DNA of 64,000 nt. Source: Polyangium spumosum. GTDB taxonomy: Bacteria > Myxococcota_A > Polyangia > Polyangiales > Polyangiaceae. The stretch's first letter is position 1. Each line of letters starts with the position of its first letter. A model generated the notes under the pieces. It was not told the DNA's origin, did not search any database, and was given only the letters and a program-made list of their open reading frames with translations. The stretch is from the NCBI RefSeq assembly GCF_009649845.1, contig NZ_WJIE01000010.1:1-64000 (forward strand), written 5' to 3'. Position numbers and translations under genes: made by a program. Positions 7,605 through 16,038 of the stretch are shown in pieces.

Positions 7605-7637
7605 CCCGGCCAATCCCTTCACCAGGGGCGGGCCGGG
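7605..7637. terminator. Bidirectional hairpin between convergent genes
   Basis: A perfect 7-bp outer stem (CCCGGCC and GGCCGGG) encloses a 19-base loop that itself contains CCCT and AGGG. It lies ten bases after the stop of the plus-strand gene and directly abuts the stop of the minus-strand gene at 7638. No T run is present, so efficiency is uncertain. Confidence 0.5.
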
Positions 7638-8006
7638 TCAGGCGGGGGGCTGTTGCTTCAGCGTGTCGTACACGTTCTTCATGAGGCTATCGATCCCCAC
7701 CAGCTTGTCGGCTTCTTCTGACAGGACGCCCCGCGCTGCGAGTTCTTTCACGATGATCCCTCGAACAACGATCGGCCCCCCCAGCGCCGCCGTAAGGTGC
7801 GGCGGCAGATCCTTGGGGTCCGTTCCGTTGGCTTTCAGATCTTCAATCCCCTTCAGAGCACCGGGGATGAGCCGTTCCAGCGCTGCGAGGACCACGATCC
7901 ACTGGTGCTCCTTCAGCGTGATGGAGTGCTCCCTGCCGTTATCCTTGCTCGCCGTGGGCTGTCCTCCAGCGACACCCACCGGCTTCTTCGTGTCGTCCTT
8001 GCTCAT
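7638..8006 (-). CDS. Unknown 122-residue protein
   Basis: The product starts MSKDDTKKPVGVAGGQPTAS after a GGAGG about eight bases upstream. A disordered Lys/Asp-rich arm leads into a helical domain: ITLKEHQWIVVLAALERLIPGALKGIEDL, then PPHLTAALGGPIVVRGIIVKELAARGVLSEEADKLVG and a final helix. The heptad pattern suggests a small helical bundle that may oligomerise or bind DNA. No family recognised. It is the rightmost protein gene of the accessory region; the palindrome-rich gap lies upstream of it. Confidence 0.55.
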   Translation of the reverse strand: MSKDDTKKPVGVAGGQPTASKDNGREHSITLKEHQWIVVLAALERLIPGALKGIEDLKANGTDPKDLPPHLTAALGGPIVVRGIIVKELAARGVLSEEADKLVGIDSLMKNVYDTLKQQPPA

Positions 8007-8703
8007 CTTGGCCTCCGCCGCCCGGCCTCATGAGCCGAACGAAGCTCCCTCTGTAACCACGGAAGGGCTAGAGGGAAGGGGGCTTGCCTCCAGTTCCGCG
8101 AAGAGTAGCCCGCCGGAGGACAGGCCCCGGATGGAGCGGGTTCGCGTTATACTGAGTATATGTCAAGCAAAATCGACATCGTGTCCCAACTTTCTTTGTG
8201 ACTGACTGGTCAGTCAGTCTGTGGCCATTGCGATGCGAAACCATGTAATCGTTTAATGGTTAATTGCTTAATGGTATGGTGAAGGGGACTCGTCCCGAGT
8301 CCCGTGCTCACGACCGGCCCGACCCACGAACACCCGGACATGGATCGTCCGTGACCACGGACGATGGACACACGTCGGCGTCCGCTCGGGTCGGGTCGGG
8401 GACCGAGCGTCATGTGGGCGATGGAGGATGGAGCTGGGCCACGGGCCATCGTCCCGTTGAGGGGATGGCCGTGGCTCGGCCGCGTGATGGGCGAGAGGGC
8501 GCAGAGGGGGAGGGGAGAGGCCCTTGGGAGGGCCTTCGACCGTTACCGCGCTGTTACCGTGGCGTCTCGCATGGCCCTCTCCCGAGGCGGGAGCGGTTCG
8601 AGACGACCAGTTGTAGGTCGCCCCGGGGAGAGGGGATGAAGCGCTGGTTTTTTGTCAACAATTCCGCGTACGTGCGAAATTGTTGTTTGTCTTGCTAAAT
8701 GGG
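8007..8703. other. Palindrome-rich noncoding gap beside tRNA-Lys
   Basis: No convincing gene is seen in this 697-base stretch. It holds several inverted repeats: TATACTGAGTATA at 8148-8160; 8-bp arms GACTGACT/AGTCAGTC at 8200-8219; GGGACTCG/CGAGTCCC at 8285-8303; perfect 10-bp arms ATCGTCCGTG/CACGGACGAT at 8344-8365; and a long near-palindrome with arms CAACAATT/AATTGTTG ending close to the tRNA gene at about 8658-8687. GT-rich and GGGTCGGG-type tracts lie between. The density suggests operators plus a possible attachment or transfer site of the element; each function is inference. Confidence 0.5.
8200..8219. promoter_or_regulatory. TetR-type palindromic operator candidate
   Basis: The sequence GACTGACTGGTCAGTCAGTC has 8-bp arms around a 4-base centre. 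The TGACTGACTGGTCAGTCA core resembles sites of TetR/AcrR-type repressors, but no TetR gene is in the window. It sits 194 bases upstream of the minus-strand gene starting at 8006. Confidence 0.35.
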
Positions 8704-8776
8704 TGGGTCGACAGGGACTCGAACCCTGGACCTACGGGTTAAAAGCCCGCAGCTCTACCGACTGAGCTATCGACCC
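8704..8776 (-). tRNA. tRNA-Lys (anticodon TTT)
   Basis: A 73-base tRNA on the minus strand. The acceptor arms are GGGTCGA and TCGACCC, the D-arm contains AGCTCAGTCGGTAGAGC, the anticodon loop is CTTTTAA with anticodon TTT, and the T-arm contains GGGTTCGAGTCCC. The discriminator base is A; the next bases are CCC, so the 3' CCA is not encoded. Its 3' end faces the accessory region to the left, the usual orientation when a tRNA gene serves as an integration site. Confidence 0.95.
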
Positions 8777-8967
8777 TGGACGTTCCGGCGGGGTGGTCCC
8801 TCCGGCGCATCGCGGCGCGCACCCTAGCACGATCCAACCCGCCTGCGGCAAGCAGGAAACGCTCCCATCATCCGTCCAGCGTCTCCCGCTCCCGCTTCCG
8901 CTCCGCTTTGGCTCCTGCCTCCGTTCCCTCGCCTTCCTGACGTAGCCGCGCTAAGAGGCGGTCCACC

Positions 8968-9747
8968 ATGTCCGAGCGCCGGGAAACGTCGGAGTCCTTC
9001 GGGGCCCTGTTCGAACAAGCGGGCGGTGGTCGCCAGGAGCGACGCCGCTTTCACGTGGGCGACAAGCTCGAGGTGACCATCGTCGTCGTCGCACAGAACG
9101 CCGTGTTCGCCGACCTCGGCGGCAAGCAGGAAGGCTTCTTCGAACGGATCGACCTCAGCGATCCCGACGGCAAGCTGCTCGTCGCCGTCGGCAACAAGGT
9201 CAGCGCCACCGTCGCCGCCATCGACCGCGGCACCGGACAGGTCCGCTTGAGCCCCCTCTTCATCCGCAACGCCGAAGGAGACGCGCTCACGACCTCCATC
9301 GGCCTCGGCGCGAAGGGCCAAACCCCCGTCGTCGTCGAAGGCGCGCGCGTCAAGGGCAGCGTCACCGGCGTCGAGCGGTACGGCGTCTTCGTCCAGATCG
9401 CCGGCACCCAGGGGCGCAGCGGACGCGGCCTCATCCCCACCCAGGAGACCGGCACGCCGCGCGGATCGGACCTGAAGAAGCACTTCACCGTCGGCCAGGA
9501 GGTCGAGGCGAAGATCGTGAACATCGATCAGGAGGGCAAGATCCGCCTGTCGATCACCGCGGTCGCGCGCGACGACGAGCGCAACTCGTTCGAGAAGTTC
9601 AAGGACGCAGGCAACGCCGAGGCGGCCGAGTCGGGAGCGGACAAACCCAAGGCCGAGGGCAAGAAGGCGCAACAAGGCGGCGCCAAGAAGCCCGAGCCGC
9701 GTGGGTTCGGGACGCTCGGGGATCTGCTCTCCAAGAAGAAGAAGTGA
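8968..9747 (+). CDS. Two-domain S1 RNA-binding protein
   Basis: A 259-residue protein with two S1-type OB-fold domains. The first spans about residues 30-95 ([31 protein letters not shown]) and the second about 120-205 ([22 protein letters not shown] ending GKIRLSITA). The C-terminus is a Lys/Ala-rich disordered tail ending LLSKKKK. It is far shorter than ribosomal protein S1 (four to six domains), so it is more likely an accessory RNA-binding or translation factor that binds single-stranded RNA. The downstream dUTPase gene overlaps it by four bases (GTGA), so they are co-transcribed. Confidence 0.85.
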   Translation: MSERRETSESFGALFEQAGGGRQERRRFHVGDKLEVTIVVVAQNAVFADLGGKQEGFFERIDLSDPDGKLLVAVGNKVSATVAAIDRGTGQVRLSPLFIRNAEGDALTTSIGLGAKGQTPVVVEGARVKGSVTGVERYGVFVQIAGTQGRSGRGLIPTQETGTPRGSDLKKHFTVGQEVEAKIVNIDQEGKIRLSITAVARDDERNSFEKFKDAGNAEAAESGADKPKAEGKKAQQGGAKKPEPRGFGTLGDLLSKKKK

Positions 9748-10199
9748 CGGGCCGAGCCTCCGTGCAGGTCGCGTGCGTGCGCGTGGGCGGCGCGGATGTG
9801 CCGCTGCCGGCGTACCAGTCCGCGGGCGCCGTGGGGCTCGATCTGTGCGCGGCCGTGACCGAGGAGGTGACGATCACGCCGGGCGCGCGGAAGCTCGTGC
9901 CGACGGGCGTGCGCGTCGCGATCCCCGAAGGCTACGAGGGGCAGGTGCGGCCTCGCTCGGGGCTCGCGCTGAAGTTCGGGATCACGGTGCTGAACGCGCC
10001 GGGGACGATCGATCCGGATTATCGCGGCGAGCTGATGGTGCTGCTCGTGAACCACGGCGAAGCGCCGTTCGTCGTGCGGCGCGGGGAGCGGATCGCGCAG
10101 CTCGTGATCTGCCCCGTGGCGCGCGCCGAGCTCGTCGTCGTGGAGTCACTCGACGATACGGCGCGGGGAGAGGGCGGGTACGGGTCGACGGGGCGGTGA
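9744..10199 (+). CDS. dut: Deoxyuridine 5'-triphosphate nucleotidohydrolase (dUTPase)
   Basis: The 151-residue enzyme hydrolyses dUTP to dUMP and pyrophosphate, keeping uracil out of DNA and supplying dUMP for thymidylate. All five trimeric-dUTPase motifs are present in order: [19 protein letters not shown], the catalytic-Asp motif [23 protein letters not shown], and the C-terminal [10 protein letters not shown] that closes over the active site. Length fits the family. The GTG start overlaps the S1-protein stop. It ends ten bases from the convergent protease gene. Confidence 0.95.
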   Translation: MTGRASVQVACVRVGGADVPLPAYQSAGAVGLDLCAAVTEEVTITPGARKLVPTGVRVAIPEGYEGQVRPRSGLALKFGITVLNAPGTIDPDYRGELMVLLVNHGEAPFVVRRGERIAQLVICPVARAELVVVESLDDTARGEGGYGSTGR

Positions 10200-10208
10200 G
10201 GCGAGGCG

Positions 10209-11627
10209 TCAGGGGCGCGGGACGACGGCTTCGAGCCCGCTGCGCGCGCGGAGCGCTTCGAGCGCATTGTCCGACCAGACGCGGCCACGATCGCTGAAGC
10301 CTGACTCGACGGCCTTGCGGAGCATGTCGAGCGCGCGCTCGTAGGCGCCGTCCTGCGCGTGCGCGCGTGCAGCCTCGTAGGCGTCCTCCGCGCTCCTCTG
10401 CCGCTCGAAGACGGCCTCGGAGAGGCGCGCGGACCAGTCGAACGCGCGGCCTTCGAAGGCGAGCTTCGCCATCCGGCGCGCGTCTTCCTCGCTGAGCGAG
10501 TCGACGATGTCGTAGGCGATCGCCGCCGCGCGCGCGATCTCGCCCTGCTCGATGAGGATCTGCACGAGCGGGCCCACGATCTCCTTGCGATCGTCGCCGG
10601 CCGCCCGCGCCTCCTCGAGCACGCGCCGCGCCTCGCGTAGCTCACGTTTGGCGAAGTGCACCGCGCCCACGAGCGCCGCGTCGACCTCGCCGAGCTTGCG
10701 CGCCTCGGCGACACGCCGCGCCGCCTCGTCGATCTGGCCCGAGACGATCGCCACCCAGCCGAGCACCTCGAACGCCTCACGGCGCGCGCGCGGCGACAGC
10801 GGCTCGCCCGTCCGCTCTTCGTAGGAGAAAATGTCCGAGACGAGGCTACGCGCGCGGCCGAGATCCTCGTCCGCGACGGCCGCGCGCGCCCGCAAGAGGA
10901 GCGAGAGCAGCTCGCCCGGGAGCGCAGGCTCCACGTCCGGCGCCGGCGCGTGGGGCCGCGGATCCACCTCCGCGTCGCCAGGCCCGAGCGTCTGCAGGCG
11001 CCGCAGGCTCTGGAAGGCGCTCATGCCGAAGATCATCGCGATCCAGAGCCGACCACCCTTCAAGGACACGATCGCGACGGCGAACGCGACGACCATGGAG
11101 ATGCCCGCCGTGAGCCGCAGACGTTTCGGCCCGAGCGCGTGCTCGAGCACGTGCCCGCCGTCGAGCGGCAGGACCGGGATCAGGTTCACGACGCCCCAGA
11201 AGAAGTTGACGTAGATCAGGAGCTCCAGGCCGAGCCTGGCGAGCTCCGGCATCCGCATCACGTGCTCGGGGGCGAGCTTCGTGAGGGCGAAAAACAGGCC
11301 GCCGAAGAAGAAGCCGGCGAAGGGGCCGGCGAGGCTGATGAGGATGTGATCGATGCGCCGGAGCGGCAGCACCTGCTGCCACGTGGTCACGCCGCCCATC
11401 AGGTAGAGCGTGATCTCCGGCTGGATGCGGTGCCGCCGGATCGCGAGGGCGTGGCCGAGCTCGTGCACGATCACGCTCACGAGCACGACGAGCCCCCACA
11501 CCCCGAGCGGCGCGAGGCCCGCAGGGCTGAGGTTCTTGGGATCCACGAAGTTGATGCCGAGCAGCACCGTGGTGAACCAGAAGCCCGCCTGGACCTCGAC
11601 GTCGATGCCGAACAGCCTGAAATTCAT
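10209..11627 (-). CDS. M50 site-2-type intramembrane metalloprotease with helical C-terminus
   Basis: The N-terminal 220 residues form the M50 (S2P) membrane core: HELGHA at 55-60 supplies two zinc ligands and the catalytic Glu, and NLIPVLPLDGGH at 148-159 supplies the third ligand Asp. Several hydrophobic spans surround these. It cleaves membrane-embedded substrates such as anti-sigma factors or signal-peptide remnants. Residues from about 240 to 472 are soluble, Ala/Arg/Glu-rich helical repeats of TPR type, an extension not found in minimal S2P enzymes; they may recruit substrates. The substrate is unknown. It is transcribed alone, divergent from the SGNH lipoprotein gene 96 bases away. Confidence 0.85.
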   Translation of the reverse strand: MNFRLFGIDVEVQAGFWFTTVLLGINFVDPKNLSPAGLAPLGVWGLVVLVSVIVHELGHALAIRRHRIQPEITLYLMGGVTTWQQVLPLRRIDHILISLAGPFAGFFFGGLFFALTKLAPEHVMRMPELARLGLELLIYVNFFWGVVNLIPVLPLDGGHVLEHALGPKRLRLTAGISMVVAFAVAIVSLKGGRLWIAMIFGMSAFQSLRRLQTLGPGDAEVDPRPHAPAPDVEPALPGELLSLLLRARAAVADEDLGRARSLVSDIFSYEERTGEPLSPRARREAFEVLGWVAIVSGQIDEAARRVAEARKLGEVDAALVGAVHFAKRELREARRVLEEARAAGDDRKEIVGPLVQILIEQGEIARAAAIAYDIVDSLSEEDARRMAKLAFEGRAFDWSARLSEAVFERQRSAEDAYEAARAHAQDGAYERALDMLRKAVESGFSDRGRVWSDNALEALRARSGLEAVVPRP

Positions 11628-11723
11628 GCCCTCGAACTTCCTCGTGACCGCCTGCCAGGGGCGGGCGGATTCTTTGCGGCTCGGACGAAGTGTGCCTTAG
11701 AGTGCGGAGCCCTGGAACCTCCG

Positions 11724-12626
11724 ATGCGCTCTTCGAGCTCCGCTCCGCTCCTCGCGCTCACGCTTCTCTCCCTCGTAGGCGCCTGCGCTTCCGCGGCGCC
11801 TCCGGAGGCGCAGCCTGCCACGCCGGCCCGTTCCATGCACGCCCACGTCGACGGTGGTGGGCGTGTCGACGGTGGTGGGCTCCGGTCGGACCGCGATGCG
11901 GTCCTTCCTCTGCCCCCCACGCCCCCCGCGGGGTCTGCTGGCGGGGCTGCGGCTGCAACTCCAGAGGCGACGGCGGGCTCGGCGGCCGAGGTGGAACCCG
12001 AGGCGGCGCCGCCGATCGAGGGTCGCACGGTCGTGCTGCACATCGGCGACTCGTTCCTGATGGCCGGTTTTTCCCAGGCCTTGCGGCCCAGGATGAAGGC
12101 CGTCGGCGCGTACTACGAGGTCCGCTCCGAGCAGGCCTCGTACACCACGAGCTGGCACCTCAAGCTCGCCAAGCTCGTCGGCGACTACCACCCCGATCTC
12201 GTGATCATCAACCTCGGCGCGAACGAGGTCTCGTTGACCGATCCGGAGGCCCGCGCCGACGCGGTCGAGCGGCTGGTCAAGATCGTCGCCGACCGCCCGT
12301 GCGTGTGGGTCTCGCCGCCGCTCTGGCGCAAGGACACGGGCATCATCGAGGTCTTCCGCAAGCACACCTCGCCGTGCCGCTTCTTCGACTCGGACGCGGT
12401 CGCCGGCCCGATCTCGCGCCAGCCCGACGGTATCCACCCCGACGCGGCCGGCGGCGCGGCCTGGGCCGAAGCGTTCTTCAAGTGGCTGCTCGCCGAGCGC
12501 GCGCCCGCGCCCAAGGAAGGCGAGGCCCTGCCCAAAGGCTCGGGCCGCCACGCCGTGAACCCCTGGCGCCTGCGCCCCACCCGAGCCTCGACCCCGCCGC
12601 AGAAGACCGCGCAGACGCAGCCCTAG
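11724..12626 (+). CDS. SGNH/GDSL-type hydrolase lipoprotein
   Basis: The start MRSSSSAPLLALTLLSLVGA with Cys21 gives a lipoprotein signal. A Pro/Ala/Gly-rich linker follows; it contains a 17-bp direct repeat (GTCGACGGTGGTGGGC). The catalytic domain begins near residue 103: HIGDSF (nucleophile Ser in the GDS block), NLGANE (block III Asn) and DGIHP (Asp-His pair). Such enzymes are esterases or acetyl-hydrolases acting on cell-surface sugars or lipids. As a lipoprotein it acts outside the cytoplasm. The upstream in-frame extension is rejected because it overlaps the M50 gene and lacks a signal peptide. Confidence 0.85.
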   Translation: MRSSSSAPLLALTLLSLVGACASAAPPEAQPATPARSMHAHVDGGGRVDGGGLRSDRDAVLPLPPTPPAGSAGGAAAATPEATAGSAAEVEPEAAPPIEGRTVVLHIGDSFLMAGFSQALRPRMKAVGAYYEVRSEQASYTTSWHLKLAKLVGDYHPDLVIINLGANEVSLTDPEARADAVERLVKIVADRPCVWVSPPLWRKDTGIIEVFRKHTSPCRFFDSDAVAGPISRQPDGIHPDAAGGAAWAEAFFKWLLAERAPAPKEGEALPKGSGRHAVNPWRLRPTRASTPPQKTAQTQP

Positions 12627-12629
12627 CCG

Positions 12630-13337
12630 TCAGCGCCCCATCGCCTCGACGATCGCGTCGTGCACCGCGGCCATGAGCTCCTTGCGGCGCTCCTTGCCGT
12701 ACGCCTTCGGATCGATCGGCGGCAAGATCGTCACGACCACCCGCTTGCCCTTGCGCACGATCGTCCCGCGCGCCGGAAGCACGTCGCGCGTGCCGTCGAT
12801 CGCCACCGGCAGGATGCGGTGGCCCGTCTCGAGCGCCATGTAAAACCCTCCGCTCTTGAACGGACCCACGAGCCCCGTCACGCTGCGCGTCCCCTCGGGC
12901 GCGATCCACAGGAGCGAGCCCTCCGAGAGTTTACTCGTCGAGGCCCGGAGCGCGTCCACCGCCTGCGCGCGGTTGCCTCGCTCGACGCGGACGAACCCCG
13001 CGGCCGTCATGGCGCGGCCCCAGACGGGCACGTCGAAGAGCTCGGCCTTCGCCACCATACGCAGCCGCCTGTCCGGGATCGCGCGGTAGAGCGCCGGGAT
13101 GTCGTAGAGGCTCTGGTGGTTCGACATCACGATGAACGTCTCGCGCCCGTCGCCGAGGTTCTCCCGCCCGCGCACGACGAGGTGGACCTCCGCGTCCGCG
13201 AAGAGCTTCCGCGACCACCACGCGAGCCGCTCGTCACACGCCTCGGCGCCGAGGCGCCCCATCGCCGCGTCGAGCACCGTGGGCACGCTGATGCGCGCCG
13301 TGTCGACGATGCCCTTGGCCGTCTCGACGAACGTCAA
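12630..13337 (-). CDS. 1-acyl-sn-glycerol-3-phosphate acyltransferase (PlsC family)
   Basis: A 235-residue protein with the acyltransferase signature NHQSLYD (about residues 73-79), a second block around RMVAKAELFDVPVWG, and PEGTRS (147-152), which binds the phosphate of the acceptor. It transfers a fatty acyl chain to lysophosphatidic acid or a related acceptor at the inner membrane. The TTG start is chosen because GGAGGGG lies just upstream and TTG overlaps the stop of the preceding gene (TTGA). Myxobacteria carry several PlsC paralogues, so this need not be the main enzyme. It is the last gene of a run that starts with the bufferin-like cluster. Confidence 0.85.
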   Translation of the reverse strand: MTFVETAKGIVDTARISVPTVLDAAMGRLGAEACDERLAWWSRKLFADAEVHLVVRGRENLGDGRETFIVMSNHQSLYDIPALYRAIPDRRLRMVAKAELFDVPVWGRAMTAAGFVRVERGNRAQAVDALRASTSKLSEGSLLWIAPEGTRSVTGLVGPFKSGGFYMALETGHRILPVAIDGTRDVLPARGTIVRKGKRVVVTILPPIDPKAYGKERRKELMAAVHDAIVEAMGR

Positions 13338-13756
13338 CGACCCCTCCGCTTCTTCTTCGCGTCGGGGAAACGCGCGCCGCACGTGTCGACGCACTCCTTG
13401 TCCGTGCACGCCTTCAAGCACTCGTCGATGTTCGTCGCGTTCTGGTCCGTCGGGTCGGCCTCCGCGACGGGCTTCGGATCGAGCCCCTTGCAGAGGTTGT
13501 CCGTGCCGCAGTACGAGCCGGGCTTGCAGTCGGTGTCGTAACGACACTCGACGCAGCGCAGGTTGTAACAGATCGCCGACGTGGTCCCGGCGTCACGCGC
13601 GAGGCAGTCGTCGTTCGACGCGCACGAGAGGAAGCGGCCGTCCTCGAGGCTGCCGGGCAGGCTGCCGGCGCACGCGGAGACGAGCGCCGCGACGAGCGCG
13701 ACGGGCAAAGGAAGGACCAGCAAGGCGCGAGCGAAGAAGGAAGTACGTGCGTTCAT
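13334..13756 (-). CDS. Cysteine-rich lipoprotein
   Basis: The 140-residue product has a type II signal peptide ending LVSAC with lipidated Cys29. The mature part carries about a dozen Cys in closely spaced pairs: CASNDDC, CYNLRCVEC, DTDCKPGSYCGTDNLC, then CLKACTDKECVDTC. This style (short disulfide-knotted repeats) is common in surface lipoproteins of myxobacteria; the exact role is unknown. A basic tail KKKRRGR ends the protein. It lies between yjbQ-like and acyltransferase genes with tight spacing (seven bases and a 4-base overlap), so all three are probably co-transcribed. Confidence 0.75.
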   Translation of the reverse strand: MNARTSFFARALLVLPLPVALVAALVSACAGSLPGSLEDGRFLSCASNDDCLARDAGTTSAICYNLRCVECRYDTDCKPGSYCGTDNLCKGLDPKPVAEADPTDQNATNIDECLKACTDKECVDTCGARFPDAKKKRRGR

Positions 13757-13763
13757 GGGCTTG

Positions 13764-14186
13764 TCATGCGCCGAGGACGGTGACCACGAGGCGCCTCGTG
13801 TGCGGGCTCGTTCGGTGCTCCCAGACGTAGATCGCCTGCCAGGTCCCGAGCGCGAGTCTACCCGCGGTGATGGGTATCGTGAGGCTCGTGCTGGTGAGGG
13901 CGGCGCGGATGTGCGCGGGCATGTCGTCCGGGCCCTCGGCGTCGTGCTCGTAGCCGGCGCCCTCGGGCGCGACGCGGGCCATGAAGCGATCGAGGTCCCG
14001 GAGCACGGCCGGATCGGCGTTCTCCTGCACGACGAGGCTCGCCGAGGTGTGCTGCAGGAAGAGCGAGCAGAGCCCGATCGAGGCGCCTGCGTCGCCGACG
14101 ACGGCCGCGACCGCGCTCGTCACGTCGTAGAGACCGCGACCTCGGGTGCGGACGTCGAGCGTCTTCTGGTGGATGCTCCCGTTCAT
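13764..14186 (-). CDS. YjbQ/UPF0047 family protein
   Basis: The 140-residue length and the signature GLCSLFLQHTSASLVVQENADPAVLRDLD identify the YjbQ family. The HTSA histidine and a later His in the YEHDAEGPDDMPAHIR region form a likely metal or phosphate site, and the end WQAIYVWEHRTSPHTRRLVV is typical. Members form trimers; some have weak thiamine-phosphate synthase activity, and the true role is uncertain. Start is ATG 14186. It follows the bufC-like gene after 59 bases on the same strand. Confidence 0.85.
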   Translation of the reverse strand: MNGSIHQKTLDVRTRGRGLYDVTSAVAAVVGDAGASIGLCSLFLQHTSASLVVQENADPAVLRDLDRFMARVAPEGAGYEHDAEGPDDMPAHIRAALTSTSLTIPITAGRLALGTWQAIYVWEHRTSPHTRRLVVTVLGA

Positions 14187-14245
14187 CGCCGCGTTGCCCC
14201 CCGTACGTGGCTCCTACCGTGTCCGAGGAGTGGGGCTCTCCGCAA

Positions 14246-15088
14246 CTACGAAGATGAAGGAAGTTCGACGTCGACGACGATGCCGAGGGCCGTCCACTGC
14301 TGGAACCAGCGCCCGACGTTCGCCGCGACGTGGCTCTGCCGGTCCTCGGGCAAGGGCTCGGTGAGGCGGCCCAGCGCAGGCACGAGCGGCACGCCCTCGG
14401 CGAGCAGGTCGAGCAGCGCGAAGGCGTCGGGCTCGAGCTCCTCGAAGTGCGTGACGATCTCCCGGCTGCGGTAGAGCGCGATCTTCACGGGCGAGGGCGC
14501 GTCGGGCAGGACCACCGGCTCGCCCGCGATGACCCACGCCTTGCGGAGGCGGTGCACGGGGTAGTCGAACGCGAGCCGCTGGGCCGCGGGGTGCACGACG
14601 ATCCGCGCGCGCTCCCAGGCGTCCTCGGGCAGGCTCGTGAGCTTCTGCGGATCGAGGGGCGGCGCGTCGGGGCCGGTGCGCACGTCGCGCAGCGCGATCT
14701 CGTAACGCGCCATGTCCACGACGAGGCCGCGCCGCGTGCCCTCGTCGAAGCCGCTCCATGCCTCGGCGAAGGCCGGGACGTGCGTGATCAACGCGCGAAA
14801 CGGGCCTTGGGTGGGCGGGAACGCGTCGAGGTAGGCGCGGCAGAAGGCGTCCATGCCGCGCTCGCCGAGGATGCAGGCGAGGCCCGGGAACTCGTCGTTC
14901 AGGATCTCGCGGTGGCGGAGCCAGAACTGGCGACGGTAGATGTCGACCTGCGCGGCGGGCGTGAGCCGCGTGCTCCCCGTGACGAACCGCGCGGCGGCCT
15001 CGGCGAGGGCCGGATCCTCGGGGATCGGCGTGTGTCCGGGGATCACGCCGGCGAGGAACGCTTGCACGGAGGCGAGATCGTCACGCAT
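14246..15088 (-). CDS. BufC/HvfC-type DUF2063 partner protein
   Basis: The 280-residue protein has the DUF2063 N-terminal domain, with the characteristic start LASVQAFLAGVI, LTPAAQVDIYRRQFWLRHREILNDEFPGL and YLDAFPPTQ...FRALITHVPAFAEAW, followed by a C-terminal domain with AFDYPVHRLRKAW. In bufferin and related systems this protein works with the DUF692 enzyme and probably presents the precursor peptide. It overlaps the MNIO gene by eight bases. The residues after about 200 (ALLDLLAEGVPLVPALGRL) resemble the winged or helical tail of HvfC-like proteins. Confidence 0.85.
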   Translation of the reverse strand: MRDDLASVQAFLAGVIPGHTPIPEDPALAEAAARFVTGSTRLTPAAQVDIYRRQFWLRHREILNDEFPGLACILGERGMDAFCRAYLDAFPPTQGPFRALITHVPAFAEAWSGFDEGTRRGLVVDMARYEIALRDVRTGPDAPPLDPQKLTSLPEDAWERARIVVHPAAQRLAFDYPVHRLRKAWVIAGEPVVLPDAPSPVKIALYRSREIVTHFEELEPDAFALLDLLAEGVPLVPALGRLTEPLPEDRQSHVAANVGRWFQQWTALGIVVDVELPSSS

Positions 15089-15932
15089 GGGCGAGCACCT
15101 CCTCGCGGACCTCGCGCGCGCGCTTGGCCTCGGCGAGCAGCGTGGCGAGCGGCGGGATGTCCTCGTCCCACTCGATGAGCGTGGAGACGGGGCCGACGCG
15201 GCCGATCGCGCGGCGGTAGAGGTCCCAGACCGGATCGATCACGGGGCCGGAGTGCGTGTCGATGATGTAGTCGCCGTAGTTCGTGTGGCCGGCGAGGTGG
15301 ATCTGCGCGACGCGGCGGGCGGGCACGGCGTCGACGTAGACGTTCGGGTCGAAGCCGTGGTTCTGCGAGGAGACGTAGATGTTGTTGACGTCGAGCAGGA
15401 GGCCGCAGTTGGCCTCCTCGACGACGGCCGTGAGGAAGTCCCACTCGGTCATGTCGCTCGACGTGTACGTGAGGTAGCTCGAGACGTTCTCCAGGAGCAG
15501 CGGCACTTCCAGCGTCTCCTGGACGATGCGGGCGCGGGTGGCCACGTGGCGGAGCGCCTCCTCGGTGTACGGCAGCGGCAGGAGATCGTGGGTGTTCAGC
15601 GTCGCGGTGCCGGTCCAGCAGAGGTGGTCGCTCACCCAGGGCGAGCCGGTGCGGCGGACGAGGGCGCGCAGGTCGCGGAGGAAGGCGAAGTCGAGCGGCG
15701 TGGTGCCGCCGATAGAGAGCGAGACGCCGTGCTGGATCACGGGGTATGCGGCGAGGGCGCGGTCGAGGTTCGCGAGCGGCGCGCCGCCGGGCACGAGGAA
15801 GTTCTCGCTGATGATCTCGAGCCAGTCGATCGCGGGACGGGTCTCGAAGATCTCCTCGTAGTGCGGCACGCGCAGGCCCACGCCGATCCCGAGGTCGGGG
15901 AGGCCGAGGCGCATGCGGTCGGGGGCGGTCAT
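15081..15932 (-). CDS. MNIO (DUF692) RiPP-modifying iron enzyme, BufB-like
   Basis: A 283-residue TIM-barrel protein of the DUF692 family, multinuclear non-heme iron-dependent oxidases. Visible metal-site motifs are HGVSLSIG, SDHLCW, LENVSSYL, DVNNIYVSSQNHGFD, IHLAGHT, DTHSGPV and IEWDEDIP. Characterised relatives oxidise cysteines of a precursor peptide, giving thiooxazole or oxazolone-thioamide groups that bind copper. The start MTAPDRMRLG is chosen because GGAG lies nine bases upstream. It sits between the precursor gene (16308-16039) and the DUF2063 gene, the same order as in bufferin clusters. The product chemistry here is an inference from family and context. Confidence 0.9.
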   Translation of the reverse strand: MTAPDRMRLGLPDLGIGVGLRVPHYEEIFETRPAIDWLEIISENFLVPGGAPLANLDRALAAYPVIQHGVSLSIGGTTPLDFAFLRDLRALVRRTGSPWVSDHLCWTGTATLNTHDLLPLPYTEEALRHVATRARIVQETLEVPLLLENVSSYLTYTSSDMTEWDFLTAVVEEANCGLLLDVNNIYVSSQNHGFDPNVYVDAVPARRVAQIHLAGHTNYGDYIIDTHSGPVIDPVWDLYRRAIGRVGPVSTLIEWDEDIPPLATLLAEAKRAREVREEVLAHA

Positions 15933-15964
15933 CGTGCGGTCTCCAGAGCGAACGTATCTAAAAC

Positions 15965-16008
15965 GAAGGGCCGCGCGCGCCACCTGGGGGTGGGAGCGGC
16001 GGCCCTTC
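15965..16008 (-). terminator. Attenuator hairpin between precursor and enzyme genes
   Basis: Perfect 10-bp arms (GAAGGGCCGC and GCGGCCCTTC) enclose a 24-base loop; on the minus strand they are followed by GTTTTAG. It lies 31 bases after the precursor stop and 33 bases before the MNIO start. Partial termination here would give more precursor than enzyme message, as is common in RiPP operons. Confidence 0.65.
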
Positions 16009-16038
16009 GGGCTCAGGCGGCGCGGGGGGCCGCTCGGA

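Noticed and set aside
8264-8698. 144-residue frame in the palindrome-rich gap
   Set aside because: Composition is Gly/Arg/Ser/His low complexity with no fold pattern, and it contains several perfect palindromes.
10656-11723. Long N-terminal extension of the SGNH lipoprotein
   Set aside because: Overlaps the M50 protease gene on the other strand and is Arg/His/Glu-rich shadow; the real start has a signal peptide and lipobox.
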